From Dromiciops gliroides (taxonomy: Eukaryota > Chordata > Mammalia > Microbiotheria > Microbiotheriidae), in assembly GCF_019393635.1 (NCBI RefSeq), contig NC_057863.1:641735306-641799305 (forward strand): 64,000 bases of DNA, written 5' to 3'. The translations under genes and the position numbers were made by a program. Below are positions 34,690 through 48,961 of this stretch, in pieces (position 1 is the stretch's first letter; every line of letters starts with the position of its first letter). The notes under the pieces are model-generated. The model ran no database searches, was not told the DNA's origin, and saw nothing but the letters and a program-made list of their open reading frames with translations.

Positions 34690-34850
34690 AAGATGCCATT
34701 ATTATCTCCAATTTACAAATGAGGAAACTGAGGCAGACAGAGGTTGAGTAACTTGCCCAGGGTCATGAAGCTACTGAATATCTGAGGCAGGATTTGAATC
34801 CAGGTCTCTTTCTGACTCCAGGCGTGGCATTCTATCCACTGTGCCAATAT
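34690..34850 (-). mobile_element. MIR-like SINE
   Basis: aatgaggaaactgaggcag, then cttgcccagggtcatgaag, then gatttgaatccaggtc. Confidence 0.7.
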
Positions 34851-34869
34851 AGGGAATAATCGTGCATAT

Positions 34870-35240
34870 TCCTCTATTTCCTCTTGCTCCAACATAATAC
34901 TCTATCTCTTACCTCTCCCAACTTTGTGCCTTCTCATTGTTTCTGATGCCTAGAATGCTAAGCAACCCTCTATACCTCTGCCTCCTGGCTTCCTTCAAGG
35001 CTCAGGTGCATCCCACCTTCTGCAAGAAGCCTTCCCAGAGGACCCTTTCTGCTAATGCCTCCCTCTGAGAGTGTCTCCAAATTATCCTTTCTATACATCT
35101 TGCCTGTACATGTTGTCTCACCAACTTAATTCTAAATTCCTTGAGAACAGGAACTGGTTTTTTTTTTTAACCTTATTTTGTATACCTGGTGCCCAGTACA
35201 GTGCCTAGAACAAATTAAGTGCTCAATAAGCATTTGATAA
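34870..35240 (+). mobile_element. L2 LINE 3' end
   Basis: ttccttgagaacaggaactg and cagtgcctagaacaaattaa followed by ctcaataagcattt is the typical L2 3' terminus. Confidence 0.72.
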
Positions 35241-35259
35241 GATATATCATCGGATCTGA

Positions 35260-36190
35260 CCAGCCCTTCTGTGTCTCCTTTGCTGGGTCTTTCTTCATTT
35301 ATCTCTGGCCCTCTGACTATAAGGTATCTCTCAGGGCTCTGTCCTGGGCTCTCTTCTCTTCTCTCTATACTATTTTACTTGGTGAGCTCATCAGCTCTCA
35401 GGGATTTAATTACCATCTCTATGCTGATGACTCAAATCTACCGTCCCTGCCCCAATCTTTCTGCTGACCTCCAATCTCCAACTGGATGTCCAGCAGACAT
35501 CTTTAACTCAATTCCAAACAGAACTCATTCTCTTCCCCTAAACCCTCCCCCTCCCCACCTTCCTTTTTACTGAGGAGGGCAACGCCATCCTCCCACCCCC
35601 AGGGTTACAATGAAAAGGAATCATCCTGAGCACCTCTCTCATCCTCCACTTCCAAGATGTGCCAAGACCTGTAGATTTCACATTTGCTATATCTCTTGTA
35701 GATTTCACCTCTGCAACAAGCTCCCGGGACTTCCCATCTCTCTTCCCACATTGCCACCACTCTGGTGTAGACCCCTATTACCTCACACCTGCACTGTTTC
35801 CTTTAAAAAAAAAAAAATTGGGGGGGGGGCAAAGCAATTGAGGGTTTAGTGACTTGCCCAGGGTCACACAGCTAGGAAGTGTCGGAAGGCAGATTTGAAC
35901 TCAGGTCCTCCTGAATCCAGGGCTGGAGCTTTATCCCCTGCACTACCTAGCTGCCCCTCACCTGCACACTTTCCATAGCGGATGATAGGTCTGCCTACCA
36001 CAAGTGTCCCCCACCTTCAGTCCATCCTCCATTCAGCTACCAAAGTGATTTCTCTAAACTCCAGGTCCAATAATATAACCCCTATAAGTTTAATGATCAT
36101 ATGTTTATTTACTGAATAAACTCCAATGTGTCCTGTCACCTCCAGGATCAAATACAAAATGCTATTTGATACCCAAAGCTCTTCATAACC
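35260..36190 (+). mobile_element. L2 LINE with RT fragment
   Basis: The plus strand encodes RALSWALFSSLYTI followed by YHLYADDSNLPSL, the L2-type reverse transcriptase with its YADD box. L2 3' text follows to about 36190, with a SINE inserted at 35806. Decayed. Confidence 0.78.
35806..35957 (-). mobile_element. tRNA-derived marsupial SINE in L2
   Basis: A minus-strand copy with cacctgcac on both sides. Confidence 0.9.
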
Positions 36191-36457
36191 TGCCCCTCCA
36201 CCCCTGCTGCTAGGTGGTGCGGTGGGTTGAACACTGGGCGTGGAGTCAGGATGATCTAAATTCTAAGTGCAGCTTCACATGCTCATTATCTGGCTGATTC
36301 CAGGCAAATCATTTAGCTTCTGTTTGCCTCAGTTTCTTCTACCGTAAAAAGAGGATAATAATAGCACCTACCTCCCAGGGTCGTGGGATTTATTTTTTAA
36401 ACAAATGAAATATTTGTAAAGTACCTGGTACGTAGTAAGTGATTAATAACTGGGTTT

Positions 36458-36605
36458 TTTGTTTGTTTTGTTTTTGCAGGAATATGAGGGTTAAGTGACT
36501 TGCCCAGGATCTCGGCTAGTGTCAAGTGTCTGAGGTCGGATTTGAACTCAGGTCCTCCTGAATTCAAAGCCAGTGCTTTATCCACTGAGCCACCTAGCTG
36601 CCCCC
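36458..36605 (-). mobile_element. tRNA-derived marsupial SINE
   Basis: A minus-strand copy flanked by short agtaactg/aataactg repeats, next to an older MIR at 36210-36450. Confidence 0.9.
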
Positions 36606-36959
36606 AGTAACTGTTTATTAACTGACTTATCCCAGAGGTGCTCTTTCAGTGAGTCTTAAAGAAGAGCTTCTGTGGAAACCTTTGTATCTAATTATAAAGC
36701 GTAGTCATTTTATCCATGTACACAACAGCCTAGAAAATATAAAATGAGAAAGAATAACAACAGAAATGGGGTGATTTGTCCCAGGAGTGTTCCTATTAGA
36801 ATTCCTTCCAACCATAAGGTGAGAATCAGATGAATATGATGTTGATGACATCAGGGCTTTGTACAACCGTTTAACATTTTCATTTTATTCTCATAATAAG
36901 GTAATACAGGCACTACGATCCGCATTTTACAGATGAGGAAACTGAGGGAGCTTTCCTTT

Positions 36960-37260
36960 GCATTTGTACACTGAGCACAGAAATAGCAGTTACGGCCATG
37001 TGATGTGACGTAAGATGATGCGTCTGTTTTTTCTAGCCCTTAACGCTTTCTCATTGGTCCTTGAGCTTGAAGCACCTACACGTGAAGAGAGTGATGGTAC
37101 GCGTGAGCCGAGAGGTGCAAGCTTGGCTAAGATATAAACAAAGCCCGCCTCCGTAGTCTTCCCACAGATTGACTGAAGAGTAGGAGAGAGGAGAGAGGAG
37201 TGTTTGGGTCCTCTAGGATCGGACAGCTCTAAGAGGAACCCCGCCTCCTCTGTTTTCTAT
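36960..37260 (+). promoter_or_regulatory. ALKBH6: ALKBH6 promoter: CRE-like site, inverted CCAAT, TATA
   Basis: TGACGTAA at 37006-37013, ATTGG at 37053-37057 and TATAAA at 37133-37138 are followed by GA-rich sequence that could be the start of the 5' UTR. Two more attggtc sites follow at 37258 and 37317. The real start site cannot be set from sequence. Confidence 0.55.
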
Positions 37261-37574
37261 TGGTCAGCCTCTCTGGAACACCGCCTTTTTCTGGGAGGGA
37301 AAGTAGAGAAGGTGATTAATTGGGCAAGAAATGTAGCTGGGAACCGTCCATTGGACAGAAGAGGCATCTGTCTCAGAGTCCGGAAGTCGCGAGAACCGTG
37401 GTCGAGACCATTGAGAGAGCAACACGAGGGGTGAAAATTGAATCGAGGTTGACGGCTGAACCAGGCCGGGCCGCTGGTCGGCTGAGGGTGAGACCCAAGA
37501 GGGATTTAGGCCGGGAAGTAGCTTACAGTCAAGGAACAGACTGTTTTGGGGGATCAGTAAATGAACTCTGTCTA

Positions 37575-38200
37575 GGGGAGGAGGGTGGGGAATGGGTTGG
37601 TCCAAGATTTGGGACTAAACTTAGTGGAGTGAAGGGTGTATGTTGACGAATGGTTTGGTCCGTGATGGGGACGGCGGTTTGGTTCAGGAAGGGCGGGGAA
37701 AGTGGGGAATGGTTTGGTCCGGGATGGGGGTGGCCGCCAAGAATGGTTTGGTCCAGGGGGCGGGGAAAGCGGAGAATGGTTTGGTCCGGGATGGGGGAAA
37801 GCAGGGAATGGTTTGGTCCGGGATGGGCGGGGAAAGGTTTGGTCCATGGGCGGGGAAAGGTGGGGAGGGGAGGAATAGATTGGTCCAGGAAAGTGCGGGG
37901 GGAGGGGGCGGGGAGGGGGAGAGGAGGAAATGGTCCTGGGAAGGATTGGTCCAGGATGAGAAAAAATGGACTAGTCCAGGATAGTGGGGGCAGGGGAGAG
38001 GTTGGAAGGGAGGGGAAAATGGGGGAGGGGATGGTTTAGGCGGGCTGAGAATGGATGGGGGGGGGGTGATATGGGATGGGGATGGGAAGGGCAATTAAAC
38101 TGGGGAGAACGGGGTTGGTCCTGGTTAATAATGTAGGCTGCAGCTCTTGGAATGGGGGAAGAGGGGTTTTTTTGGGGGTGGGTAAAGAATGGTTTGGTCC
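37575..38200. repeat. G-rich minisatellite with ggtttggtcc core, ALKBH6 intron 1
   Basis: About ten imperfect units with gaatggtttggtccgggatg at roughly 30-40 bp spacing, densest from 37650 to 37880, with looser copies to 38200. It lies between the ALKBH6 promoter and the first coding exon. Confidence 0.85.
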
Positions 38201-38318
38201 ACGATGGTTAGGGGGACAGGGTGGATATCCTGGGGGCAGGGAATGGGGGGCAGTGGTGGAAGGTCATGGAGGGGATCAGAGGGGATCACCTCTGACTTCC
38301 TGCCTTCCCCCAACAGCA

Positions 38319-41069
<2,751 letters not shown>

Positions 41070-41234
41070 ACCCAGGGATCTCCAAGCACTAAGAAGCCAA
41101 TTAATCCTACAACTTTGCCTGCCTGTCTCAAGACTCCCTGGTCTGAGACAGCAAAAAGAATTTAGGGAGAAAGCAGCCCCAGCCCAGACACTGGGGAGGT
41201 TATTCTACCAGCCAAGGGCCCATCCTGGTTCAGG

Positions 41235-41240
41235 AATAAA
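41235..41240 (+). terminator. ALKBH6: ALKBH6 poly(A) signal
   Basis: AATAAA about 165 bases after the stop. Confidence 0.85.
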
Positions 41241-41384
41241 CGACAATTACCTCGGACTTTTCGATTCACTGGGGGTTGGACGCCTGTACCCCAGCAGAGG
41301 CGGGCTGGGAGCAGATGCTGGGGTCTTGAGGAAGGCTGGGGGCAAGATGCCTGCAGAGGCTGGGGGGCGGGGCGGGGGGGGGTG

Positions 41385-42060
41385 CAGAAACCTGGTCACT
41401 GGGAGGGGGAAGAGTCTAGGGGTAGGGGCAGACACCTGGTCATTGAAAAGGAGGCATAGGCTGGGGGGACAGACACCTGGTCACTGAGGTGGGGGGGGCA
41501 GACATCTGGTCACTAAGGGCGGGGCAGAGGCTGGGGCGGGGTGAAACACCTGGTTACTGATGGGGGAACAAGCTGGGAGGGCAGATACCTGGTCACTGGG
41601 GAGGGACGAGCTGGGAGGGGCAGACACTTGGACACTGAGAAAGGAAGCAGAGGCTGGGGGGGTGGGCAGAAACCTGGTCACTGGGAGGGGGAAGAGTCTA
41701 GGGGTAGGGGCAGACACCTGGTCATTGAAAAGGAGGCATAGGCTGGGGGGACAGACACCTGGTCACTGAGGTGGGGGGGGGCAGACATCTGGTCACTAAG
41801 GGCGGGGCAGAGGCTGGGGCGGGGTGAAACACCTGGTCACTGATGGGGGAACAAGCTGGGAGGGCAGATACCTGGTCACTGGGGAGGGACGAGCTGGGAG
41901 GGGCAGACACTTGGACACTGAGAAAGGAAGCAGAGGCTGGGGGGGGGAGCAGACACCTGGTTGGGGGCAGACACCTGGTCACTGAGAAAGGAGGCTGAGG
42001 CTGGAGAGGGGGCAAAAACCTGGTCACTGAGGGAGGAGGCTGGGGGCGGGGGCAGAGGCT
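41385..42060. repeat. G-rich minisatellite with ~283-bp higher-order unit
   Basis: The short core acctggtcactg recurs roughly every 25-45 bp. On top of that, 41385-41667 is repeated almost exactly at 41667-41950 (offset 282-283 bp). It lies between the ALKBH6 poly(A) signal and the first SYNE4 exons. Confidence 0.9.
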
Positions 42061-42564
42061 GGGGAGGGGACCAGGTTCTAGGACCCCAGCAGGAAGAGGA
42101 CCTCAGGATCCCCAGGGACCAGAGGGAAGTCCGGGCTTCAGGACTGAAGGGGTTACAGTTGCTCGGGCGTCACCTGAGCTGGGCATCGAGTTTCCTGGGT
42201 GCCGGCTCCACCCCGGCCGGGGGGGAGGGGAAGGGAAAGGGCTCAGGCCTCCCTGAGGAGACGCCCCCAGTCCTGGGTGAGGCTCCTCAAAGCTCGCTGA
42301 AGCAGCTAGTCCCTTTCCTTGGAGCACAGGAAGCTGGGAAGTAGGATGCTTAGGTCCCAGGGTAGGGGGCGTGGGTGAGGGAACAAACCCATCAAGAATC
42401 GTCCCACTTTCTTCCAGGCCCTATCCCTCTTGGGCCCCAGTAGTCATCAGGGACCCTGGCCTCTGCCCCTTGGGATGCTGGTCCCAGAGGCTTATTTCCT
42501 TCTCCTCTAATGCCCTGTACCAGATATTCCTTCTCACTTCCCGCTCCCACCAGGCCCTTCCTAG

Positions 42565-44595
42565 AGCTGGACTCCCTTCCCACTCCCAGCAGCAGATGCT
42601 TGGACCTTGGCCCCTGCTGGGAGCAGCCGCTGGCCAGGCCTGACTCAGCAGCTCCAGGTAGGGTGGGAAGGAGAGGAGGGGATTAGCAGGCTGGCTTCAG
42701 GTGGGAAGGTTTAGGGGGAGAGGCTGGGGAGGGAAGCTAGGGGCAGGGTGGTGGAGCTGCTCTCAGGCTCCTCAGAGGGGTCCCCACACCTGTGACTAGC
42801 CCAGCTGGGCCCGAGCTTCCTCACAGGACAAGGGGCTGACACCTGGGTCCCTGAGGTGGTGGGCCAGACCTCTCCTGGAAGTGTGGGTTCACTTGGGGGG
42901 CCGGCTGACCAGGTCTCTGGGGATTGGGGGGCTGGGTCTCTGTTGGGGGGAAAGACTCGTCCGCAGTGTCTGGGTTCCCCTTAGGCCTTCTTGGTTAATG
43001 ATCGGCAGACGGCCAAGCAGGTAGAGAACCTGCTGCTGTCAGGTGAGGGGCTGATGTGGAAGAGGGAACCCTGGAGAGCAGCCACCCATGAGGAGGGCAT
43101 CTTCCGGCACCTCTGTCATCGGCATCGAGGCCGGCTGATTGCCTACAGCCTGGTATGGACCACCCAGGCCCCGGTGTCCCCCTCCTCGGTCAGCTGTGCT
43201 CCCCAAAGCCCTTTAACCCCAACTCCCTCCAATCCCCATTTGGAAGAACTCTGATCCCAGCCCTTCCAGATGCACCCCACTGGGACCCCCAAGCCTGTCC
43301 CTTTTAGTATTGTCTACTAATGCCCTCCCCCCCCACTATGATTCTGTCCCCTCTGACCTTGACCTTCTACCCCTGACCTCTGCTTCCAGGTATTTGAGGA
43401 CCCTACCTCGATCCAGGATCCTGACTCAGACACTGACTCAGATGGTCCTGGGACTGGCCCTGGGGGTCTGGGCCTCCCGAGGGTTGGGATTGGGGGTGAG
43501 AGGGGTCCCCCACTGGAAGCTGAGCTGGAATGGGACCCCACTGGGGATGTGGGGCGGCTGGGTGCCCTCAGGAGCAAGACGGTCTGGACACCGGGGTCCC
43601 CCTGTGAAGTATGTGGACGTGCTGAGCCCCTGGCGGTGAGTGAGAGCCGGGCTAGGGCCTGGGGCTTGGAGAGAGAGCCCCACTGAGGGAGAACAGCCTC
43701 CTTCCCTTTGTCTCTGATGACCCTCCCCTGGGAGACCCTGGTCTCTCCCCTCATCCTCCCATGATGCTGTCTGTCTGTCTCTTCTCCCTCCCGCTGTCAT
43801 TTCGTCCACTGCCTTTCTCTGACCCTTCCCATATCTATCTCATGCAGGGGTGGAGTTGGTAGAGAATGAAGAGGAAAGAAGGGAGACACAGAGAGAGACA
43901 CACAGAGACAAAGAGACAGAGAGAGACACACACATACCCAGTGACACACACAGAAACAAAGAGACAGAGACAAACACACAGAGACAGAGACAGAGATAGA
44001 GAGACAAAGACAGAGATTGCCTGGAGAAAGAGGGGAAAGGGCTGCCCCGAGGTGAGCCCGCGTCTCTCTCGAGAACCCATGAGCCTCTTGCCCCTCTTTG
44101 CGTCTCTGACAGGTTACTCTGCTCTGTGTCTCCGATCCTGCGTGGGGAGGGGGCTCACCCCTAGGCAGCCCCTCCCTCTAGGGACCCAGGCCAGGAGGGA
44201 GGTGACAAAGCTCTGCCCCTTCTGTGACACCCTCGGGTGCTCTGCACCCCCTAAAAGTCTGAATTTATAGCTTGTGTTTCTTACCGCAGGTCTGGTCCCT
44301 CCGGCCCCGAGGTCCCCCCAGGTCTTTCCGAGCTCAGGACAGGAAGCAGCCGAGCCCCCCGGATGTGACTGTGCAGATCCCTCTGGGTTCTGGGAGTCCT
44401 GAGCAGGGGGGAGGATCGACAGGTGCTGCTCAGCCCCGCTGGCCCCGGTGCTCCCTCCTCTTTCTGCTCCTTCTGCTCCTCTTTGGGGTTGCATGTCTCT
44501 TTCCTCCCCCCAGGGGGCCTCTTTGCCCCCCTCGGAGGCTCTCTGGGCCCCTGCACCTGGTCCTCAGCTATGTAAATGGTCCACCCCCAACCTGA
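42565..44595 (+). CDS. SYNE4: SYNE4 (nesprin-4), C-terminal exons with KASH domain
   Basis: Nesprin-4 sits in the outer nuclear membrane, binds SUN proteins through its KASH tail and recruits kinesin-1; it matters in secretory and hair cells. Sure exons are 42985-43152 (spectrin-like helix ending RLIAYSL; human QLVSYSL), 43390-43635 ([10 protein letters not shown]; then [20 protein letters not shown] and CEVCG, matching human) and 44290-44595. The last contains a transmembrane helix [18 protein letters not shown] and the KASH end [13 protein letters not shown]-stop, with the terminal PPPX needed for SUN binding. 42565-42657 (reading AWTLAPAG to LTQQLQ, phase 0) is a plausible upstream exon. 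Earlier N-terminal exons and the start codon were not recognised. The human exon with RGQGLEEADT has no clean counterpart: that place holds a GA/CA simple repeat. Confidence 0.9.
43868..44015. repeat. GA/CA-rich simple repeat in SYNE4 intron
   Basis: agagacacacagagacaaag-type purine/AC repeats between the exons at 43390 and 44290. Confidence 0.85.
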
Positions 44596-44613
44596 GCCCC
44601 TCTGCATCCCTGG

Positions 44614-44619
44614 AATAAA
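44614..44619 (+). terminator. SYNE4: SYNE4 poly(A) signal
   Basis: AATAAA 19 bases after the stop codon, giving a very short 3' UTR. Confidence 0.85.
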
Positions 44620-45329
44620 TGATAAAAACCCAACTTCCTGCAGAGTTCTTGGTGTGTGAGGTTTCTGCCTCCCCTCCTATCCCTGCCTGGCTCTGGCCAC
44701 CTTCCAGGTAGACAATACATGCTAACAGGAAGGAGATATTCGTCCCTTTTCAGAGGGGCCTTCTGCAGTCAGTGTCTCTCCTGGCTCGCCCACCCACCTC
44801 CAGTCCCTGTCCCCAGTGACACCAGTGTCCTCAGCCCACACAGACACAGACACACACAAGTCCAGCTTTAGGAATGGGCACTGCCGCAGTCAGTGGTGTG
44901 CTCACACTAACCCCATTGTGAATGCTCGGTCACACTGGAGGTTTCCGGGCACCACAGGTATATTAGCAGCTCCGGATGGAGAGGGGGCCTCTCACTCAAA
45001 TGGCAAATGAGTCATACAGCTGGGCCCAGCTTCTAGGCTACTGATCTCAAGAACCACAGATCCCTCTTCCTCCTTTTGCGGAGCCCACCTGTGATAGCCA
45101 GCCAGCACCCCGAGGCATTGTGGCCCTCAGGCTCAGGCTGGTGGGGTGGACAAGAATCACTGGAGGGAGACTGTTTGGATTTGAGTGGACTTGGAATCTG
45201 GAAAGCCTGGGTTCAAATCCCGTCACAGACACGTATGTGTGTCTGTGTGTCTGTGTGTGTCTATGGGTTGTCTATCCCCCTTTGGGAACAAGGGGTCTTT
45301 CTCTTCATTCCCCCTTATAAGGCCCCCTC

Positions 45330-45590
45330 TGAGGAGCTCTCTTCAACCCCTTCCTTTTTTCTCTACACTCTTCCTTACCATTTCATTCCCTCCAGTTACC
45401 ACTTCCATGCAGATGACTCCCAAACCTGGATCTCCAGTCCTGTTTCTGTCCTGGGTGCTAAACCCAGATCTCCAACTGCCTACTAGTTACCTCCAACTGT
45501 GGGTCCCCCCCACCCAACTTCTCAAATTTAGCATCTGTAAAATTTCTGGACCCTTCATATCAGACCATGAAGTTCTTGTAGGGAAATGAC
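45330..45590 (+). mobile_element. L2 LINE RT fragment
   Basis: The plus strand reads YHFHADDSQTWIS, a decayed L2 YADD region. Confidence 0.65.
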
Positions 45591-46009
45591 TTTTTAAACA
45601 GTGGGGTTATTTATTTTTGTATAGTTATATATATTCAATATCATGTCTATATGTATTAATATACAGGACTGATTTACAAGCACCTACTATGTGCCAAGGC
45701 ATGGGACAAAGCACCAAGTAACATTTCTTTGTAGAGGCACAAAATCAGTTTATCCTTCTTTATGCTAACTAATGGGGTGTATGATGTATAAAAAGTTGGA
45801 GAGACATAGTTTCTGGGTTAATGAATCATTTATTAATCATGCTAGCAAATAATTAATAAAAGGGGTCAGTGGCACTCTTGAATGCCAAAGACCCCTCACG
45901 AAACCTACTCAACACATATGCCCTTGGAATAGTAGGTGTTTCTGAGGGTAGCAATCAGCTCCTATGGTTAAAAGTGAGAAGAATGAATATTATAATGAGA
46001 AGTGGATTT

Positions 46010-46163
46010 ATTCTTTTTTTTGTGTGTGTGAGGCAATTGGGGTTAAGTGACTTGCCCAGGGTCACACAGCTAGTAAGTGTTAAGTGTCTGAGGCCAGATT
46101 TGAACTCAGGTCCTCCTGAATCCAGGGCTGGTGCTCTATCCACTGCGCCACCTAGCTGCCCCA
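46010..46163 (-). mobile_element. tRNA-derived marsupial SINE with GT tail
   Basis: A minus-strand copy flanked by gaagtggatttattct. The tail junction is ttttttgtgtgtgtgaggc. Confidence 0.93.
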
Positions 46164-46227
46164 CGAAGTGGATTTATTCTAATGAGGGTTTGGGGGATGT
46201 GATCTGATTTTTCAGTCTTGGACAAAG

Positions 46228-46387
46228 AGACTTATCCCTTTTTTTTTTTTTTCCAGGGCAATAAGGGTTAAGTGACTTGCCCAGGGTCACACAGCTAGTA
46301 AGTGTCAAGTGTCTGAGGCTGGATTTGAACTCAGGTCCTCCTGAATCCAAGGCCAGTGCTTTATATCCTGTACCACCTAACTGCCCC
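46228..46387 (-). mobile_element. tRNA-derived marsupial SINE
   Basis: A minus-strand copy flanked by gagacttatc. Confidence 0.92.
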
Positions 46388-46979
46388 GAGACTTATCTCT
46401 TATCCAGATAACAGGGCCTAGGGTCCCTGGATAAGTAGAACATAATGGGCTGGAATTCACCTTAGAGTAAATCATTTGTATGGTCCTCTAGTTGGGTGAG
46501 GCCTCCAGCACAGGATAGAAAAGCGATCCTTCAGTTCAACAACCTCCGTTATTAATGTGAGAGAAATAACAGAAACACTAATTGGGGTATACTTCATGCT
46601 AACAATGATACTTTATCAATCAAAGGTGTGTAAACATTCATTTGCCTCATCTATTAGACAATACAGACGTTAACCCCACTAGGAACAAAGCACCGATCTG
46701 ATTTCCTAGGACTACCCAGAAAGCATCATGTGGGACCGGTTCTCACTGACAAGGTTCTTCCTTTGCCCACCTGGAGGTGGTGTGGCTCCCTCCCTGGGAA
46801 GGGCTGGCCTGGAAGGTCTGCAGACCTGTGCTGGTCCATCAGTTCTGCCTGAAAGGAAATGTGAGGATGCTTGAGTCTCAAGTGGAGGGCGCATGGGAGT
46901 CAGCCTCAGTCACCCCAAGATCAGGTTGAAGACCCAAGGTCTTTGGTGGGTGTTAGCTATGGGCATTAGCTGGTTAAAC

Positions 46980-47127
46980 TTTTTGTTTTTTTGTGAGGCA
47001 ATTGGGGTTAAGTGACTTGCCCAGGGTCACACAGCCAGTAAGTGTTAAGTGTCTGAGGCCGGATTTGAACTCAGGTCCTCCTGAATCCAGGGCCGGTGCT
47101 CTATCCACTGTGCCACCTAGCTGCCCC
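46980..47127 (-). mobile_element. tRNA-derived marsupial SINE
   Basis: A minus-strand full-length copy with a T-rich tail. I did not find a clean target duplication. Confidence 0.9.
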
Positions 47128-47332
47128 TATGTTAGTTGTTGTTTATCAAATCTAGGAGGCTATACCCTGTGAGTCAACTTTTATAACAAATGTTTGTCCT
47201 TCATTCCCCAAGATGTCATGACTTGCACTGAATTGGATTGACGTGAGAAAGGGTTGTGCAGAGTTACCAGACTCACTCTCTTCTCCAGAGCCATCTGGGT
47301 CCAGTGGGGACAACTGGAGATAGACCCAGATG

Positions 47333-47458
47333 TTTGAAGCAATTGGGGTTAAGTGACTTACCTAGGGTCACATAGCTAGTGTCTGAGGTGAGATTTGAAC
47401 TCAGGTCCTCTTGACTCTAGTGTCAGTGCTCTATCCATTGTGCCACCTAGCTGCCTCT
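47333..47458 (-). mobile_element. Older tRNA-derived SINE
   Basis: A diverged minus-strand copy (gaagcaattggggttaagtg to cacctagctgcc). Confidence 0.82.
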
Positions 47459-47499
47459 ACATAACAATTAGTCAATCACAAAATAAAACTTAAAACAAA

Positions 47500-48960
47500 A
47501 TGGAGGGGGTGGAGGCAAGATGGCGGAGTAAAGCAAGCGTGTTTTCCAAACTCAACATGCCACCAAGCATTTAAAGCACAATTAATTCCAATGTGATGTA
47601 AACTATTTGAAAAAAATTCTTCCTAAGATATAAATATAGTTTTGACTCCTAATCCAAGGAGAGTAAAACAGAGAAAGAAAACTAATTTCCTTAGTGAACA
47701 TTAAAGCAAGATATTTAAATAAAATACTAGCAAGCTCATACATTATGATCAGGTGGGATTTATATCAGGAATGCAGGGCTAGTTCAATATTGAGAAAACT
47801 ATCTGCATAATCGACTATATCCATAACAAGGACAACAAGAATCATATCATTATAACAATAGGTGCAGAAAAGGCTTTTTAACAAAATACAACGCCCATTC
47901 CTATTTAAAAAAAAATAACAACACTAGAAAGCATAGGAATATGTAGTATTCCTATGTAGTATCTATCTAAAAACATCATCAAGCATTATCTATATTGGAG
48001 ATGAGCTAGAAGCCTTCCCAACGAGATCAGGAGTGAAGGAAAGATGTCCATCATCACCACTATTATTCAATATTGCACTAGAAACAATAGCTCCAGCCAT
48101 TAGAGAAGAAAAAGGAACGGAAGGCATTAGAATAGGCAACGAGGAAACAACATTATCACTCTTTGCAGATGGTACCATAATATAGTTGGAAAATCCCAGA
48201 GGCTCGACTAAAAAACTAGTTAAAAGAACTTACAGCTTTAGCAAAATTGCAGGATATCAAATAAACCCACATAAATCATTAGCATTTCTAAAAATTACTA
48301 ATAAAACCCAGCAGGAAGAGATCGAGAAATTCCACTTAAAATGACCGAAGACAGTAAAAAATACTTGAGACTCTACCTGCCAACACACGCACAAGAACAC
48401 AATTTTTTTTTTGTCTTTATGAACATAATTACAGAATACTTTTCACATACACACACACACACACACACACAAGACATATCTAAGCAATGGGAGAAATGTT
48501 CATTGTTCACTGGTAGGCCAAGGCCACATGATAAAAATGACAGTCCTACCTAAATTAATTTACTTATTCAGTGCCATACCAATCAAACCACCAAATAATT
48601 ATAGAGCTAGAAAGATTTTATAGCGCTAGAAAAAATAATTACAATAATTCATCTGGAGGAACAAAATGTCAAGAATATTAAGGGAATCAAGTGGGTGGGG
48701 GTGTGTGGAACTAAAGTGGTACCACATCTCAAACTATATTACAAAGCAGTAATTATCAAAGCAATCTAGTACTGGCTAAGAAGTAGACTGGATGATCATT
48801 TGTATAGAATAGGCAAACATTATACAGAAGTAGATGAACACAATTTGATAAACCCAAAGATCTAGGCTACTGGGGTAACAACTCACGACTTGACAACTGG
48901 AAAACTGGAAAGCAGCCTGGTAGAAACTAGGCATTGGTCAATAATAGCATTTCCCTCTCA
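47500..48960 (+). mobile_element. Internally deleted L1 (5' end joined to ORF2)
   Basis: It starts with ggaggcaagatggcggagta, the usual mammalian L1 5' end with a YY1-like site, then jumps after about 100 bases into ORF2. RT text is clear: CPSSPLLFNIALETIAPAI followed by REEKGTEGIRIGNEE and LSLFADGTII, where the normal FADD box reads FADG. ORF2 continues to about 48950 with an AC microsatellite at 48449-48472. Non-autonomous and decayed. Confidence 0.82.
48449..48472. repeat. (AC)n microsatellite
   Basis: Twelve AC units inside the L1 ORF2 remnant. Confidence 0.95.
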
Positions 48961-48961
48961 G

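Noticed and set aside
37572-38094. Open frames through the ggtttggtcc minisatellite
   Set aside because: Repeat periodicity keeps frames open on both strands. There is no start context or homology, and it lies in the ALKBH6 5' intron.
41385-42060. CRISPR-like spacing of acctggtcactg repeats
   Set aside because: Spacers are themselves repeated, the unit is part of a 283-bp duplication and the context is a mammalian gene cluster: a minisatellite, not CRISPR.
42371-42643. 90-codon frame before SYNE4
   Set aside because: Its reading frame disagrees with the phase-0 join to the exon at 42985. Only the short stretch 42565-42657 in another frame fits.
43848-44051. Possible SYNE4 exon between catgcag and gag|gtgagc
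   Set aside because: The length is a multiple of three, but the phase-0 frame hits TAG after four codons. The only longer open frame would need an acceptor one base earlier and still stops inside the GA repeat.
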